A DNA stretch of 64,000 nucleotides from Dreissena polymorpha (GCF_020536995.1 NC_068367.1:66661192-66725191); one strand, 5' to 3'. Positions 48,101 through 57,800 are shown, counted from the first letter of the stretch. The notes: generated by a model not told the origin, from the letters alone. Program-made: numbers and translations.

Positions 48101-51100
48101 TATCTTACCTTTAATTATCCTTTAAAATCCATCTAATAACCCATTTAACTCAATAATTGGCGATTTTGCATCTAAGGTCTTTAATAATTATTTTAGCATA
48201 GTTAAATAAAGACCCTCATGCCATCCTATCACTATTTTCAAATGAATTTATGAACTGGATAAACTTTCTGATTCGTCACGCGCTACGTCATGTACTATAT
48301 GTACATTACTGCTGATATAATGAACCGGAGCAGTTTATCGAATAATAGCCGTTGGTAAACTCGGATGCATTTGCAGATTTCTGCATACAAACATAATTAT
48401 GTTTAAACTTAAACCATCTTATACTTTACACAGCTCTATGATTAACGTAAATTAAATCGGATAGCAAATGTTGCAGATTATTTATGAATTGTGCGATATT
48501 TGTATGGCTTGTTGTACATTCTTAAATGTCAAAAGTATATGCATGGATTGTAAAGAATGCACATTACACGAAATAAGGAAAATGTGATTAATGTCGATAT
48601 TCAGTACAGGTACATGTGAAATAAGTCGCGTTTATAATAAATCGTCAATTTTTTTCTGGGAAAATTACGAAAAAAGTGTCATTTTATGACGCCATCAATC
48701 AGCTGATTCGTTATACGGACGGCGAAAAATTATGTCATATGACTAGATTTAAAGGTTGAACGTCGTATAATTTTGAAGCTAAAGTTTTCTCGACTTTATT
48801 AATTATGAAAAATCATTCAGTGATAAAGTAAAAAGTAGTCCGTGCACGTGACAGGTATATCCCACAGTGTTGAATACAGGCTAGTATATTCCATAAGGTG
48901 TTATACCGTCAATGTCGCGTTGAAAACGGGATAAATAAACGCTCTAGTTTGGGATTTAAATGACTTTACGATACGTTTTTTTCTTTTAAATGAAATGAAA
49001 AGTAACCAAAAGTATAATTTGACAATGTATTATGCAAATAGAGTATTATTTAAAAGCTCAAAAATTGTATTTGAATAGATGTGCATGTTTGTTTCATCGT
49101 GATTTCAATCACAGTAAAGACATAAACTGACATCCTGTATTAACCTGTGCGGGCTGCGGGCTATCCCGGAGGATACTTTTATCACATGCATTAAGCCCCA
49201 TTTTCACAGAGTGAGGCTCATATTGATTGGAATCACACTGAGGAGAAAGTCACCTGAACACCGCTGATATTGACTTAACATTGAGAAGTTAACCTAACTA
49301 TGCACTTTTAGAACACGTAAATTCAAGATGCATTTTACTGCAAATATATTTTTTATTACGATACTAAAGGCATATTTTCATGTCCACGTCAACCGTTTTG
49401 ATTAGATTGAAGTGCCATATTGATAAGTTAAATCAAACGTAGGGATTCAGGCAATGTCATTGGAAATCCAATATATATGATCTTAAGATAATATAACTAT
49501 AAAAAACAATGACCCGTAAACACAATAAACATACACGTTGTTTATATTGCACGCTTAATATTTGCAGAGCGTGTCATTGACCGCTTTATAAACAATAAAT
49601 AATAGGTGGCTCATGCAAGAAACGCTCTTACTATTTCTCATTTGAGCCTTGTTCAGAGAAAACTGGGCTTAATGCATGTGCACAGTCTGCGCAGGCTAAT
49701 CAGGGACAGCACTTACCGCCTAAACTTGATTTTCGGTAAGGAGAGACTTCCTTGAAACTAAAAATACCATAAAGGCGGAAAGTGGATTCCCTGATTAGCC
49801 TGTGCGGACTGCACAGGCAACTCTGGGACGACACTTAACGTACATGCATTAAACCCAGAACGCGGCCCATTTAGACATTAGTTACTTGGTGTACTCAGAC
49901 GGACGATGTAGATTCTTAAACGATAAAAACTCGCCAATATTTAAAGTTACACTTGCCATCATAGTCCCGATTGTTTCAAAACGATTCACAAAAGTGTGTT
50001 TATTTCGAAGTTCATGACAGAAGATTCAACATTAGCGATATGCAGTATGTCCAGGCGTAGTGCGCTTTTCAGATGCATCTCAAGTTTAGGGAAACTTTGG
50101 CATGCACTGGGTGGGGGCCAACCCGAGCCGACGCGGTAATAATTGAGTCGACTAACCACTGCGCTTAATAGAATCGCCGACGTGAAAATCAAATACAAAT
50201 GCACCTACATTGTTCCAACTTTGTCATGGTGCGGAAGCCGCTCAAAGCGCTCTCGGATTTTCTCGGACATGCGCGCGCTGTCCCAATTCCGCTCCAGAGA
50301 TTTGTCCCAGGAGATCTTGGCGGCCGCAAAGCACGCGACGAAGACCGTGAACCAGAGCAGGCGCACCATTTCCTCGTCGCTCTTGTCGAAGAACTTGATA
50401 ATAGCGTAGAGGAAGTATGCCGTGTATAGCATCGTCAGCACGACGGCCACCACGATCCAGAACACTGAAAGGAAATGTGTTGTTTGTCAACGATTAAACA
50501 GTTATATTCAGTGTGCTAATTATACGTCCATCTAAAAGCATCGAAGCGTTCATCGTCGTTATCATCATTGTTATCAAAGCCTTTATAATCATCGTCATTC
50601 TCCTCATCATCATCATAATCGTCATCATGATCATCAACATGACAATTATCATCATCATGACGATAAATAGTCTGATTATTGATCATTATCACCTCCTCAT
50701 CATTATCACCATCAGTCATCGTCATGGCCATGACCATAATCATCATCATTAGCGTAATATTTACGATGATCAATACGATCACGATCACCAGAATCACAAC
50801 AATCATTGTGGCGAGCCAGTCGAACCCGACTAGGTCTAGGTCCGACAAAATAAAGTTTTGGGGCAAGTCACTGCAATACACGCGTCACGTTTACACCTTT
50901 ATTTCGTCTACATAAACAGTGCCGCCGACGACGCCGACGTGAACAAGTACTACGTCGACAATGACGTCTACGACGGTTATGGCAACGATGACAAATGCGA
51001 AGACTATGACGAATATGGCGATTATAAATGCGTTCTAATTGACGTTTCTGACATATATCATCCAACGAACAATCTTTGTGACGTTAGTGACGATTGTGAC

Positions 51101-53740
51101 GGTTATCTGTAATTAACAATGCGAATGAAGTATAATAAGCAAATGACAATCTTTCATGCAGAATCTAAAAACATGTGCGTAATAATAACATATAATATTA
51201 TAAAAACTACACAACATTTCTCTCAACTGATACAATATCACATAATTGAAATGAAAACTATATTCCATTCACAAATGACTGTGTGGTTTTCCTTTACCCT
51301 TATTACAGAGTTAATTAATCAGACTTAAATAGTCGCTCAAACCAAAAATGTATCAATTAATTTACACGTGTAGACAAAATGCAAAAAAGATTTATACAAA
51401 TCAATAACCATAAAATAACAATATTAACTTACTGAACAATGCCTTCTCTATCCCCAAAAATGTATATTTCGTTAATGAGAAACACAACCCACTTGTTTCA
51501 GAGTCTTAACATGTTCTGCGGGCTTCGGGCGTCGTTTCAATCGGACGTAAACTAATTCTAAATAAAACCATGCAAATTATATCATTTTGACCAATCGAAT
51601 TCTAGTATTAGCCCCAGCAACCACTTCTAAATATACCCCTTACCAAATTTGGAGTTCTGGAAATGCCATGACCATATTCGGAGTGTCAAAACTTCAAAGA
51701 ATTGATAAGCATTATATGTGACACAACAATTAAAAATATATGGGTGGTCGACATTGCCAGTCCCGGAACACCGTTATTGTTATATCATCATTCTGCTACT
51801 TTGAACAATGGTGGCAGTCTGCAACAATCATCATAATAATTACTATCATCATCACTTTCACAATCTAAGGTCTTCATGACGCTGGTCATCGTTAGCATCA
51901 GCATAATCAGCACCACTACGATCATAGTAACAAACACATACCAATCTTATTCATCCGGAAGTAGTTCCAGATTGCTCTCTGTGCAGTCCCCACCGCTCGG
52001 GCCAGCTTGTGGTCGTACTCGTCTTCTTCATCATCGGAACTTTCCTCGTACTGATCAAGGTCGAATTCGAGCTTCATCCCGTCCCCCTTCGGGACAGCGT
52101 GCGTGACCTCGTCCGGGGATCCCTGTAGTGGCGCATTATGTCCTTTTTTAATTGTGATTATTTCTATATGCAGTTTGTTTCATGTATACATGTATTACTG
52201 ATACGTGGGGAATGCTGGAGAGAATCGCCCAGAACCGAGACGCCTAGATGAAGCTGTCCAAGACGGAACCAGAGGCGAAGATGAGATGATACGATATTAA
52301 AAGAACTGAATAAACGTGGTATCTATATATTACGTTTTTGTATAATCATTTTATGCAGAACATTTATGTAAAATACTCATCTACATGTAATTATGTATAT
52401 CATTTGTCAATCTGTTTCCGTATAGATTAAAGGGGCCGTCCAACAGATTTTGGCATGTATTAAAGCTTGTCATTAACTGCTTTAAATGCTATATATTGAT
52501 AATTTTAAACATTTGAACTAAAAAAACTCCAGTAAAAAATAAGAGTACAATTTAAAAAAAAAAAGAAAAAACCTTAACCTCCATAGTGCTCGAGCCACTG
52601 ATCCCTAGAGTCATGGAAGTTTAGAGTAAATTGTCTCCCGACTTTACCACTCAAACATCCACGCTCACGTCAAATGCGGAGGCATTTTTTTTTTATCTAT
52701 ATAAGCTATCCTCGTAGTTTCCCAAAATATCGATTCGCGTCGAACGACGTTTTAATCTGTTGGACAGTCCCTTTAAATGGATTTTGCTATGGTAGTAGAA
52801 TGTGAAAACCATGCAACAAATGGCTTCGAAGTTTTCATAATCAGCTAATCTGCTTATCGGATTATGTCAAAATAACGATGAAGATTCTGAAGTTTGGGTA
52901 TTATCCTGAAAAGCCTTGATAAGTTAAAAATTATCCGTGATCTTGAAAGCGTGCTTTTGCAATGGTTCGTACAAAAGACCATACCTATATGTATTGTTCA
53001 TACGGCTACATATGCCATTGCAAAATAAAAATATATATTCAGTGCACTGGTAAAACGGGGTTTAATGCATGTGCGTAGGTGTCGTCCCAAATTAGCCACA
53101 TGCAGTCCGCACAAGGTAGTTAGGTACGACACTCTTTGCTCTGATGGAATGTTTAGTTTAAAGAATTTTCTTCTTTTTCAAAATCCAGTTCAGGTTGAAT
53201 GTGTCGTCCCTGATACGAACTGCACAGGCTTATCTGTAACTACACCTACACATGCATTAAGACCCGTTTTCCCAGAATGCGGCTCATATATGTATATATA
53301 TCTATAGTATAATGCCAAAAAATATTGGATGTTCAGTCTTGAACCCGGGTTTAAGGAATTAATGTGCAAACGGCACTTTGTACCCGGGTTTAAAGTCTCT
53401 TCATTATATAGTTAACTGTTAAACCGTGGTTTAAGGAATTAATGTTCATTTCGCTTGCCATACTACTGAATAACTCATTCTATGAAATAAATTAATATTA
53501 ATATATGTTTACCCTCTTTCTGATTCCATTCGCCTGCAAAATTTCAACAGAAACGTCGTTCATATGTGCTCCCGTCGATTGCCGACCCTCCCATGTGCCG
53601 TCTTTGGCGTCGTACGCCGGATTGTCCCGACCCCGCGGACAGCTTCCGGCACCGTCGTAGCTAGGAGGGTCGCCCTGCACCCTTCGAATGGACTTCAGTT
53701 CAATTTGGACTTCTTTTGCTTCAGGCCTCTTTTGATCCAT
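36084..53740 (-). CDS. SLC28: SLC28 / concentrative nucleoside transporter, gene 2 (13 exons)
   Basis: Paralogue of gene 1 on the other strand, predicted sodium-coupled nucleoside importer. Exons in transcript order: 53740-53513, 52122-51942, 50464-50209, 46520-46367, 45005-44814, 43949-43788, 42777-42652, 41706-41576, 40542-40368, 38705-38582, 38023-37893, 37159-36979, 36109-36084. The spliced length is 2067 nt (688 residues plus stop), all phases closing. Landmarks: acidic N-terminus with PSYDG and NPAYD tyrosine motifs (about 30-50); Nucleos_tra2_[18 protein letters not shown] (about 275); [12 protein letters not shown] (about 382-393); [39 protein letters not shown]; end [11 protein letters not shown]. 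The same substrate-site residues as gene 1 are kept. Exon 6 has an in-frame tandem array at its donor which could add 17, 34 or 51 residues directly after the ligand hairpin. Introns hold many TIR elements. Confidence 0.94.
36362..36620. mobile_element. Decayed family D (GGGGCCGTCC) element in gene 2 intron 12
   Basis: Shares TTTCAGATTCGCA(A/G)AT-TTCG, AGTTATGATATTTG and the right-side TTTAGTTCAAATGTT, GACAAGCTTCAATACAT with the better copies at 39279 and 52427. Lacks the tRNA-like core. Confidence 0.65.
36683..36907. mobile_element. Family B element with AATT target duplication, gene 2 intron 12
   Basis: GGGCCGTGCTCTGTGAAAAG and CTTTTCGCAGAGCACGGTCC are inverted ends, flanked by AATT on each side (36679-36682, 36908-36911). 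It lies 71 bp from exon 12. Confidence 0.9.
36979..37159 (-). CDS. SLC28: SLC28 gene 2, exon 12
   Basis: Acceptor AACTATTTCAG, donor [25 protein letters not shown] then [19 protein letters not shown]. The last third is identical to gene 1 over 44 nt (36990-37033), far above the divergence of, for example, exon 4. Confidence 0.97.
37260..37892. other. Gene 2 intron 11, AT-rich
   Basis: Contains repeated GAAATGACGTCATTTTTGACGAAATGACG and CAGTGAAAA words near 37330-37430; looks repeat-like, ends not found. No exon. Confidence 0.4.
37893..38023 (-). CDS. SLC28: SLC28 gene 2, exon 11
   Basis: Acceptor GGTTTTTCAG, donor [27 protein letters not shown], then NAT and NGT glycosylation sequons and [13 protein letters not shown] single donor, no tandem array, in contrast to gene 1 exon 11. 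Confidence 0.92.
38582..38705 (-). CDS. SLC28: SLC28 gene 2, exon 10
   Basis: Acceptor ATACCCCCACAG, donor [25 protein letters not shown] and [11 protein letters not shown] simple acceptor with no 28-bp array, showing that the array in gene 1 arose after duplication or was lost here. Confidence 0.95.
38724..38949. mobile_element. Family B element, gene 2 intron 9
   Basis: GGTCGTGTTCTGGGAAAACTG to CAGTTTTCTCAGAATGAGCCTC; 18 bp upstream of exon 10's acceptor side, so it contributes the intron's 3' region. Confidence 0.85.
39279..39800 (+). mobile_element. Family D element: TIRs around a tRNA-like core (about 520 bp)
   Basis: Ends TTAAAGGGGCCGTCCAACAG and CTGTAAGACGGCCCCTTTAA are inverted. Inside, 39590-39665 reads like a Leu/Ser-type tRNA: GGATGGTCGAGTGGTCTAGG (A box), a long variable region and AGTGGTTCGAGCCCTG (B box). 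The second copy at 52427-52776 has the same design. Non-coding; may be transcribable by RNA polymerase III. Confidence 0.8.
39590..39665 (+). other. tRNA-like core with A and B boxes inside family D element
   Basis: A-box-like TGGTCGAGTGGTCTAGG and B-box-like GGTTCGAGCCC at tRNA spacing with an extra arm. The acceptor stem does not close cleanly and there is no reliable anticodon, so this is a tRNA-derived promoter and not a called tRNA gene. Confidence 0.6.
40084..40285. mobile_element. Family B element, gene 2 intron 9, diverged
   Basis: TTGAGTCGCCCTTAGTCCGCAC to TTAAACCCTTATTTCCTGGAACG; lacks the left tip. About 80 bp downstream (transcript sense) of exon 9. Confidence 0.7.
40368..40542 (-). 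CDS. SLC28: SLC28 gene 2, exon 9
   Basis: Acceptor CCGTTCCCAG, donor [31 protein letters not shown] and [15 protein letters not shown]. Confidence 0.97.
40562..40771. mobile_element. Family B element, gene 2 intron 8, copy a
   Basis: CTCGTTCTGGGAAAACTGGG to CCCAGTTTGTCCAGAGCG, 20 bp from exon 9's acceptor, again occupying the 3' end of an intron. Confidence 0.85.
40879..41118. mobile_element. Family B element, gene 2 intron 8, copy b
   Basis: GATGTGCGTAAAGTGTCGTC to GCCCGTTTTCCCAAAACGAGG. Confidence 0.8.
41192..41365. mobile_element. Foldback element TACGGTGGC ... GCCACCGTA
   Basis: Almost perfect palindrome of about 170 bp: GAGGTGACATTCACTCCTCT and its inverse, GAGTTACTAAGTCGAGG-type loop in the middle. 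AGGTTA is found directly on both sides, a probable target duplication. In gene 2 intron 8. Confidence 0.85.
41576..41706 (-). CDS. SLC28: SLC28 gene 2, exon 8
   Basis: Acceptor CACACATTAG, donor [40 protein letters not shown]. Same 131 nt as gene 1. Confidence 0.95.
41796..42058. mobile_element. Family B element, gene 2 intron 7
   Basis: GCCTCGCTCTTTGAAAACGG to CGTTTTTTTTCAAAGAGAGGC; complete inverted ends. Confidence 0.88.
42059..42651. other. Gene 2 intron 7, remainder
   Basis: AT-rich; near 42570-42611 a family-B-like right tip (CATTAGTCCCCGTATTCC AAAAGCGTGGCTC) stands alone just before exon 7. Confidence 0.4.
42652..42777 (-). CDS. SLC28: SLC28 gene 2, exon 7
   Basis: Acceptor CTTCCTGCAG, donor [30 protein letters not shown] and [20 protein letters not shown]. 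Follows the donor array of exon 6 in the transcript. Confidence 0.97.
43373..43428. repeat. (TG)n / (TGCG)n microsatellite
   Basis: About 55 bp of TG with TGCG interruptions in gene 2 intron 6. Confidence 0.95.
43579..43838 (-). repeat. 51-bp tandem array of exon 6's end and donor site (5 copies)
   Basis: Units start at 43784 (in the exon), 43733, 43682, 43631 (period 51) and 43579 (52). Each reads, on the - strand, [15 protein letters not shown] then a donor GTAAGGC. Copies 2-4 are open in frame with the exon; the most distal copy is out of frame and more diverged and carries CAA|GTAAAT, like the single donor in gene 1. So four additional usable-looking 5' splice sites follow the first. Confidence 0.95.
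43788..43949 (-). CDS. SLC28: SLC28 gene 2, exon 6 (ligand/sodium hairpin)
   Basis: Acceptor CTCTTGCAG, first donor [43 protein letters not shown]. The exon end given is the most proximal donor, which gives the same 162 nt as gene 1. Donors at 51-nt steps would extend it by 17, 34 or 51 in-frame residues. Confidence 0.93.
43976..44208. mobile_element. Family B element, gene 2 intron 5, copy a
   Basis: AGGGCAAACAGGGCTAAATGC to AGTTTTCCCAGAACACGGCTC; its end lies about 27 bp from exon 6's acceptor. Confidence 0.83.
44333..44462. mobile_element. Family B element, gene 2 intron 5, deletion derivative
   Basis: Left half joins to GGCTAATGACACTTTACGCAC; ends GTTTTCCACTAACGAGGC. Confidence 0.8.
44814..45005 (-). 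CDS. SLC28: SLC28 gene 2, exon 5 (Nucleos_tra2_N core)
   Basis: Acceptor CTTTTACCGCAG, donor [54 protein letters not shown]. Phase 0 on both sides. Confidence 0.97.
45040..45113. mobile_element. Family B element, tip-only fragment
   Basis: GGCCTCGCTCTTGGGAAAACG, the first 45 bp of the element, then a jump to the opposite tip AGAGCGGGGCTC. Confidence 0.7.
45114..45820. other. Gene 2 intron 4, AT-rich; tandem 22-bp duplicate at its start
   Basis: TTATACAAATGACCG occurs twice at 45112-45140. No exon seen in the rest. Confidence 0.45.
45821..45940. mobile_element. Palindromic foldback element (120 bp)
   Basis: TTGTCATATCATACCCTATT and AATAGGGTATGATATGACAA are perfect inverted arms, continuing through TTATTAAAC; the loop holds GTTAGTAAACAGCC / GAGCTTACTAAC, a second stem. 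Confidence 0.88.
46367..46520 (-). CDS. SLC28: SLC28 gene 2, exon 4
   Basis: Acceptor TGACTTGCAG, donor [52 protein letters not shown]. Diverged from gene 1 exon 4 at most third positions and several residues. Confidence 0.95.
46551..46935. mobile_element. Family B element enlarged by internal tandem repeats
   Basis: GTGTCTTGTTCTGAGAAAACT to GTTTTCTCAGAACTAGACAC, nearly 390 bp against about 240-260 for normal copies, because its left arm is present four times. Confidence 0.9.
46568..46775. repeat. 52-bp tandem array inside family B element (4 copies, paired)
   Basis: Starts at 46568, 46620, 46672 and 46724, exact 52-bp period (ACTGGGCTTAATGCATG ... AGCCTGTGCAGT). Copies 1 and 3 have GTCTTCCC, copies 2 and 4 GTCGTCCC, so a 104-bp pair was duplicated as a block. 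Confidence 0.95.
46950..47190. mobile_element. Family B element, gene 2 intron 3, copy b
   Basis: TGGTAAACCGCAGCTTAATGC to TTAGTTTATCCATTACGAGGCC; diverged right tip. Confidence 0.8.
47327..47480. mobile_element. Palindromic foldback element (about 150 bp)
   Basis: AATACTAGGTTAGCGTTGAATACAGAG is matched by CTCTGTATTCAACGCTAAT...ACTAGTATT. The loop has GCCGGAAGCGC / GCGCTTTCGGTG. The right arm carries an extra tandem copy of TCTGTATTCAACGCTAA (20-bp period). Confidence 0.85.
47485..49640. other. Gene 2 intron 3, long AT-rich part
   Basis: No exon. Tandem CATTTCCCCGAGAAC words at about 48015-48055. A family B tip fragment at about 49140-49225. GGGATAAATAAACGCT (48928) echoes the inverse of ATTCTATTTATCCC (47476), so a larger worn element might span this stretch. 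Confidence 0.4.
49644..49874. mobile_element. Family B element, gene 2 intron 3, copy c
   Basis: GAGCCTTGTTCAGAGAAAACTG to CATTAAACCCAGAACGCGGCCC. Confidence 0.85.
50209..50464 (-). CDS. SLC28: SLC28 gene 2, exon 3
   Basis: Acceptor CATTTCCTTTCAG, donor [44 protein letters not shown], then a charged loop ([17 protein letters not shown]) that replaces the Cys-rich loop of gene 1. Confidence 0.93.
50525..51106. repeat. Imperfect (ATC)n and (GAC)n trinucleotide region
   Basis: CATCATCAT-type repeats (50530-50790) and GACGACGACG/GACGATGAC-type repeats (50920-51105) in gene 2 intron 2. Open frames here are repeat artefacts (Ile/His or Asp rich). Confidence 0.85.
51942..52122 (-). CDS. SLC28: SLC28 gene 2, exon 2 (acidic N-terminal exon)
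   Basis: Acceptor GCGCCACTACAG, donor [28 protein letters not shown], then [19 protein letters not shown], the counterpart of the acidic stretch in gene 1 exon 2. Cytosolic by family. Confidence 0.9.
52427..52776 (-). mobile_element. Family D element with tRNA-like core, copy 2
   Basis: TTAAAGGGGCCGTCCAACAG and CTGTTGGACAGTCCCTTTAA termini. On the - strand the core has GTGGATGTTTGAGTGGTAAA and ATCAGTGGCTCGAGCACT, matching the A/B-box order of the copy at 39279. In gene 2 intron 1. Confidence 0.8.
53045..53288. mobile_element. Family B element, gene 2 intron 1
   Basis: CACTGGTAAAACGGGGTTTAATG to CCGTTTTCCCAGAATGCGGCTC, diverged interior. Confidence 0.8.
53513..53740 (-). CDS. SLC28: SLC28 gene 2, exon 1 (first coding exon)
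   Basis: 76 codons, ATG in context GATCATGG, donor AGAGG|GTAAAC in phase 0. An upstream acceptor TTTCTTTTCAG lies 20 bp before the ATG, so the 5' UTR is spliced. Hydrophilic; PPSYDG and NPAYD resemble short tyrosine-based or WW-binding (PPxY-like) motifs, by appearance only. No membrane segment. Confidence 0.82.
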
Positions 53741-53786
53741 GATCTTTTGCTGGTGTAACTGAAAAGAAATTGGTTAAGTGAGAGCC

Positions 53787-53880
53787 TCTTTGTGTGAAAA
53801 CTGGTCTTAACGTGCGGACTGCACAGGCTTATCTGGGACGACAATTTACGCACATGCATTAAACCCAACTTTCCCAGCAA
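53787..53880. mobile_element. Family B element, deletion derivative, just upstream of gene 2 exon 1
   Basis: TGAGAGCCTCTTTGTGTGAAAAC joins to GTGCGGACTGCACAGGC and ends CATTAAACCCAACTTTCCCAG. It begins about 25 bp from the acceptor of exon 1. Confidence 0.75.
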
Positions 53881-54740
53881 GAAAAACGTATAAACCCAGC
53901 ACAATATTTTCAGACTGGTGAATAGTTATATTAAAAACCGGACCAATGTTTGTTTTAAAATGATTACGCATGCGCTCTTAATCATCAGAGGACATGGTGC
54001 GCGTTAATAAGCGCATCACTAACTCGTGATTCGTCGATCATCTCCGGAATCCCCCGTAAGATATGCATTTAAATCGCCTTCTGCTCCAGAATGCGGTGTC
54101 ATTATGCGATTAGGCGCCCCTTGTAATTCGAGATAGTATCAAAACCAAGGAGCTAACAATAAATCATGTTTTTTTTTTAAGATTACATGAAGTACAGCTG
54201 ACTACTGAGTTAAAGAATAGCAGCATATTGATTGTGTTGCCATGTTTTGCTCATTGACATTTTTTAAATGAAAAAAATGTTTGTAACATGAAATAAAATA
54301 ATATCCATATTAACTTGTTGTCGATGCTCTTTATACTGAAACTAGACATTTTAAAAAGAACAGAATTGGAAAATAATTACATAATTCAGGGATTTAACAA
54401 ACGGAAATTCAAAAAAGCTCGGTTATAAGGCCAAATAAAACTAAAACTAACTCTGATGTTTATTAAAACTTTTTTTTTAGATTTTGAAATTGTTAATACC
54501 ACATATAACAGATCAATACATCTCAATTTCCTATAACTTGACGCTAAACAGCGTGTGTCTGCTAGTTTTAATTTTTTAAGGCGCTTATAGTATAATAATA
54601 GCTAATTTATGGCATATATCGTGTTAAATAAAAACGAACATATTATGATAAAGACAACATCATATTTATGTCTATAATAGGTTTGTTACAGGTTACCCAA
54701 CTAAACATATGACTCGACACAAAAAACAACAACATTTGAG
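53881..54740. other. 5' flank or 5' intron of gene 2, AT-rich
   Basis: No exon, promoter motif or repeat boundary I can support. The non-coding 5' exon of gene 2 should lie somewhere upstream. Confidence 0.4.
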
Positions 54741-54741
54741 C

Positions 54742-54945
54742 ATCGCTCTGTGAAAATGGTGTTTAATGCATGTGCGTAAAGTTTCGTCTCAGATTAAACA
54801 GTGCAGTCTGCACAGGCTAATCAGGCACGACACTTTCTCCCTTAAGTGGATTTTTGCAAAGAAGAGACTTTCTGTAAACGAAAAATATCATAAAAGCGGA
54901 AAGTGTCGTCCCTGATTAGCCTGTGCGGACTGCACTGTTTAAGCC
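54742..54945. mobile_element. Family B element, right tip missing
   Basis: GCATCGCTCTGTGAAAATGG to CCTGTGCGGACTGCACTG. Confidence 0.82.
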
Positions 54946-55454
54946 AATTTTGTTGGTAAAACGTATTACAATTAAAAATATGAGATAATAAAACAAAGCT
55001 ATTAAAATCATTATTACATTTTATTAATGTAGATATTTGTTATTGCTGTCCGTTCCTTTTTCGCAGTGTTTTATATAGACTTAAAATAGTAACTGCAGCT
55101 AATCGCAAATGTAAATGAATTACAGAAAATAATCATCAACAAAAGCGCATATTGTCTAACCTGTAATCAGGTGCAACCCGGTAATATAATCGATAAGCTA
55201 TGGCAATTAATATACTAGTATCGTGTATCAAGCTAGAAATGTGTGTCTATTTCGAAGTTACGAAGATTTTCCGCGCCTGAGGCTGCATTATGTGTGGACC
55301 CGGATCGTGACCAAGCACTCCTGTCTAATTAATTTACTAGACTCACTAACTGACTCATGAAAGTTGGGCAAACTTAAAGAAAAGCTACAATTTCCAGCTA
55401 TTTAGATGTTTCTAACACATTATCGATTTTAGTGTTATAATGTGTTTTATGTGA

Positions 55455-55497
55455 GTGTGCGTGTGTGTGTGTGTGAGGGGGGGGGGGGGGGGGGGGC
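55455..55497. repeat. (TG)n plus poly-G run
   Basis: GTGTGCGTGTGTGTGTGTGTGA followed by about 17 G. A second G run is at 55907-55923. Confidence 0.9.
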
Positions 55498-55786
55498 TGG
55501 AGCACCAGCAGGAGACCCAACCTGTTCGGTATGGTCGGTATGATGACCAACAACAACTCACATATTAGTCGCCTTTGTACTAACCATAACCCTTACGATA
55601 CAGCTTCTTCGCTCAAAACAAAAGGTCTTCTCCATTGTATACATATCGTGTCGTCACTTAATTGTTGTCCGTATGACCCGGTGTGCACACAATATGTTCG
55701 TCTTTCACAGTTTATCAGTGTATTGTTTTAAAATCAAAGCACTTCCATTTGATTATTAAAGCAGCAATTAAGTCGCTGCCCAAATC

Positions 55787-55880
55787 CCATTTTAACCATG
55801 TGTGGTCTTGCGACATCACTTATTCTCTCTCGCAGAAAATAAGGGATTGTCGCAAGACCACCCATGCTTCAATGGGATGT
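55787..55880. repeat. Hairpin GTGGTCTTGCGACA ... TGTCGCAAGACCAC
   Basis: Inverted arms about 60 bp apart (55801-55814, 55848-55862) with CTTATTCT / AATAAG continuing the stem; flanked by ATCCCATT / AATGGGAT, also inverted. A small foldback element. Confidence 0.75.
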
Positions 55881-55944
55881 GAGCATCTTCACGCAACAGC
55901 TGCATTGGGGGGGGGGGGGGGGGGAACCCTGCTAATAAATATGA

Positions 55945-56085
55945 GCTTTCTGGGAAAACAGGGCTTCATGCATGTGCGTAAAGTGTAGTCCCAGATGTTC
56001 CTGTGCAGTCCGTGCAGGGTAAACAGGGTCGACAATTTCCGTTTTGAAGATATTTTTGTTTGAAAATCCAGTTTAGGCGGAGAGA
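55945..56085. mobile_element. Family B element, left half
   Basis: AGCTTTCTGGGAAAACAGGG to AAAATCCAGTTTAGGCGG. Confidence 0.75.
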
Positions 56086-56489
56086 AAATATAGTTAGCTG
56101 GACAAATAATAGATTAAATACGGATACAACTGGTATTAAGGTGTCTAATGTTCAATCTAATTGCTAAGTCAGATAATGTCACTTTATGCATATATACGTG
56201 ATACCTGAAATATTTGAACTAAAGTTACGTCTGATTTGTAATTTTAATCAAGCGTGGATAGTCATGCGATTTAAATTAGCATAATGAAGCGTCATTCTGA
56301 AAACAGTCTTGCATGTTGTTTTATCTGCTTGCTGGGTTTACAACTGCTGCTGCTGTTGCTCACATGTATCAGTTCATATGATGCTATTGTATATAATTTG
56401 ACATGTTCTGTTTTGGTGACTTATTGGCCCATCTGGTCGGGTGCAAAATACCATGTCACTATAATAAACAATTTACTAACTTACTTTAC

Positions 56490-57320
<831 letters not shown>

Positions 57321-57451
57321 TAATATCTTTATAACAATGTTGCGCCATAGAAGTGTATAACCTTATATGTTCCATTTTAACGCATCTGCTGATGTTTTTT
57401 CGAAAGACTTGTTCGACGAAAGTAGAAAAATATAATCTGTTTAGCTTTACC

Positions 57452-57800
57452 CAGGGGGGCCTGCGTATACAGGAGCTTACCGCGTTTAAGTGAGAACGTT
57501 GTTGTAAAACTTCAAAAATGGCGTCGTTTTAGTGTTTTTCGTGAAGGAGTAGCGGATATTTTCACCCGGTAAGCCAGTTTATATTTATATTTCTTTTGAA
57601 TGAATAAGCCCTTTCGGCTCTATGGTGTTTGTGCTCCCCTCGGTTTTTTGTTACAATACGTAGACGTCGGAATAAAAAAGTTATTGAAGCAAAACCGTCG
57701 ACAAATTTGTTGTTTAATTTCTTGACCTTCGAGATGTTGGATGTTCGAATATCATTTTCTCTCACAATAAACAGTATTTGTACATGTTTACAGTAAAATA
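57452..57800 (+). repeat. Left long TIR of the 3.8-kb element
   Basis: Includes AAACTTCAAAAATGGCGTCG, TAGCGGATATTTTCACCCGG, GAATAAGCCCTTTCGGCTCT and CCTCGGTTTTTTG, each found inverted near 60894-61239. Confidence 0.88.

Noticed and set aside
50100-50165. SINE head on the - strand (GCAGTGGTTAGTCGACT ... CTCGGGTTGGC)
   Set aside because: A-box-like word is good but the B box is too poor and no tail or second copy was seen.
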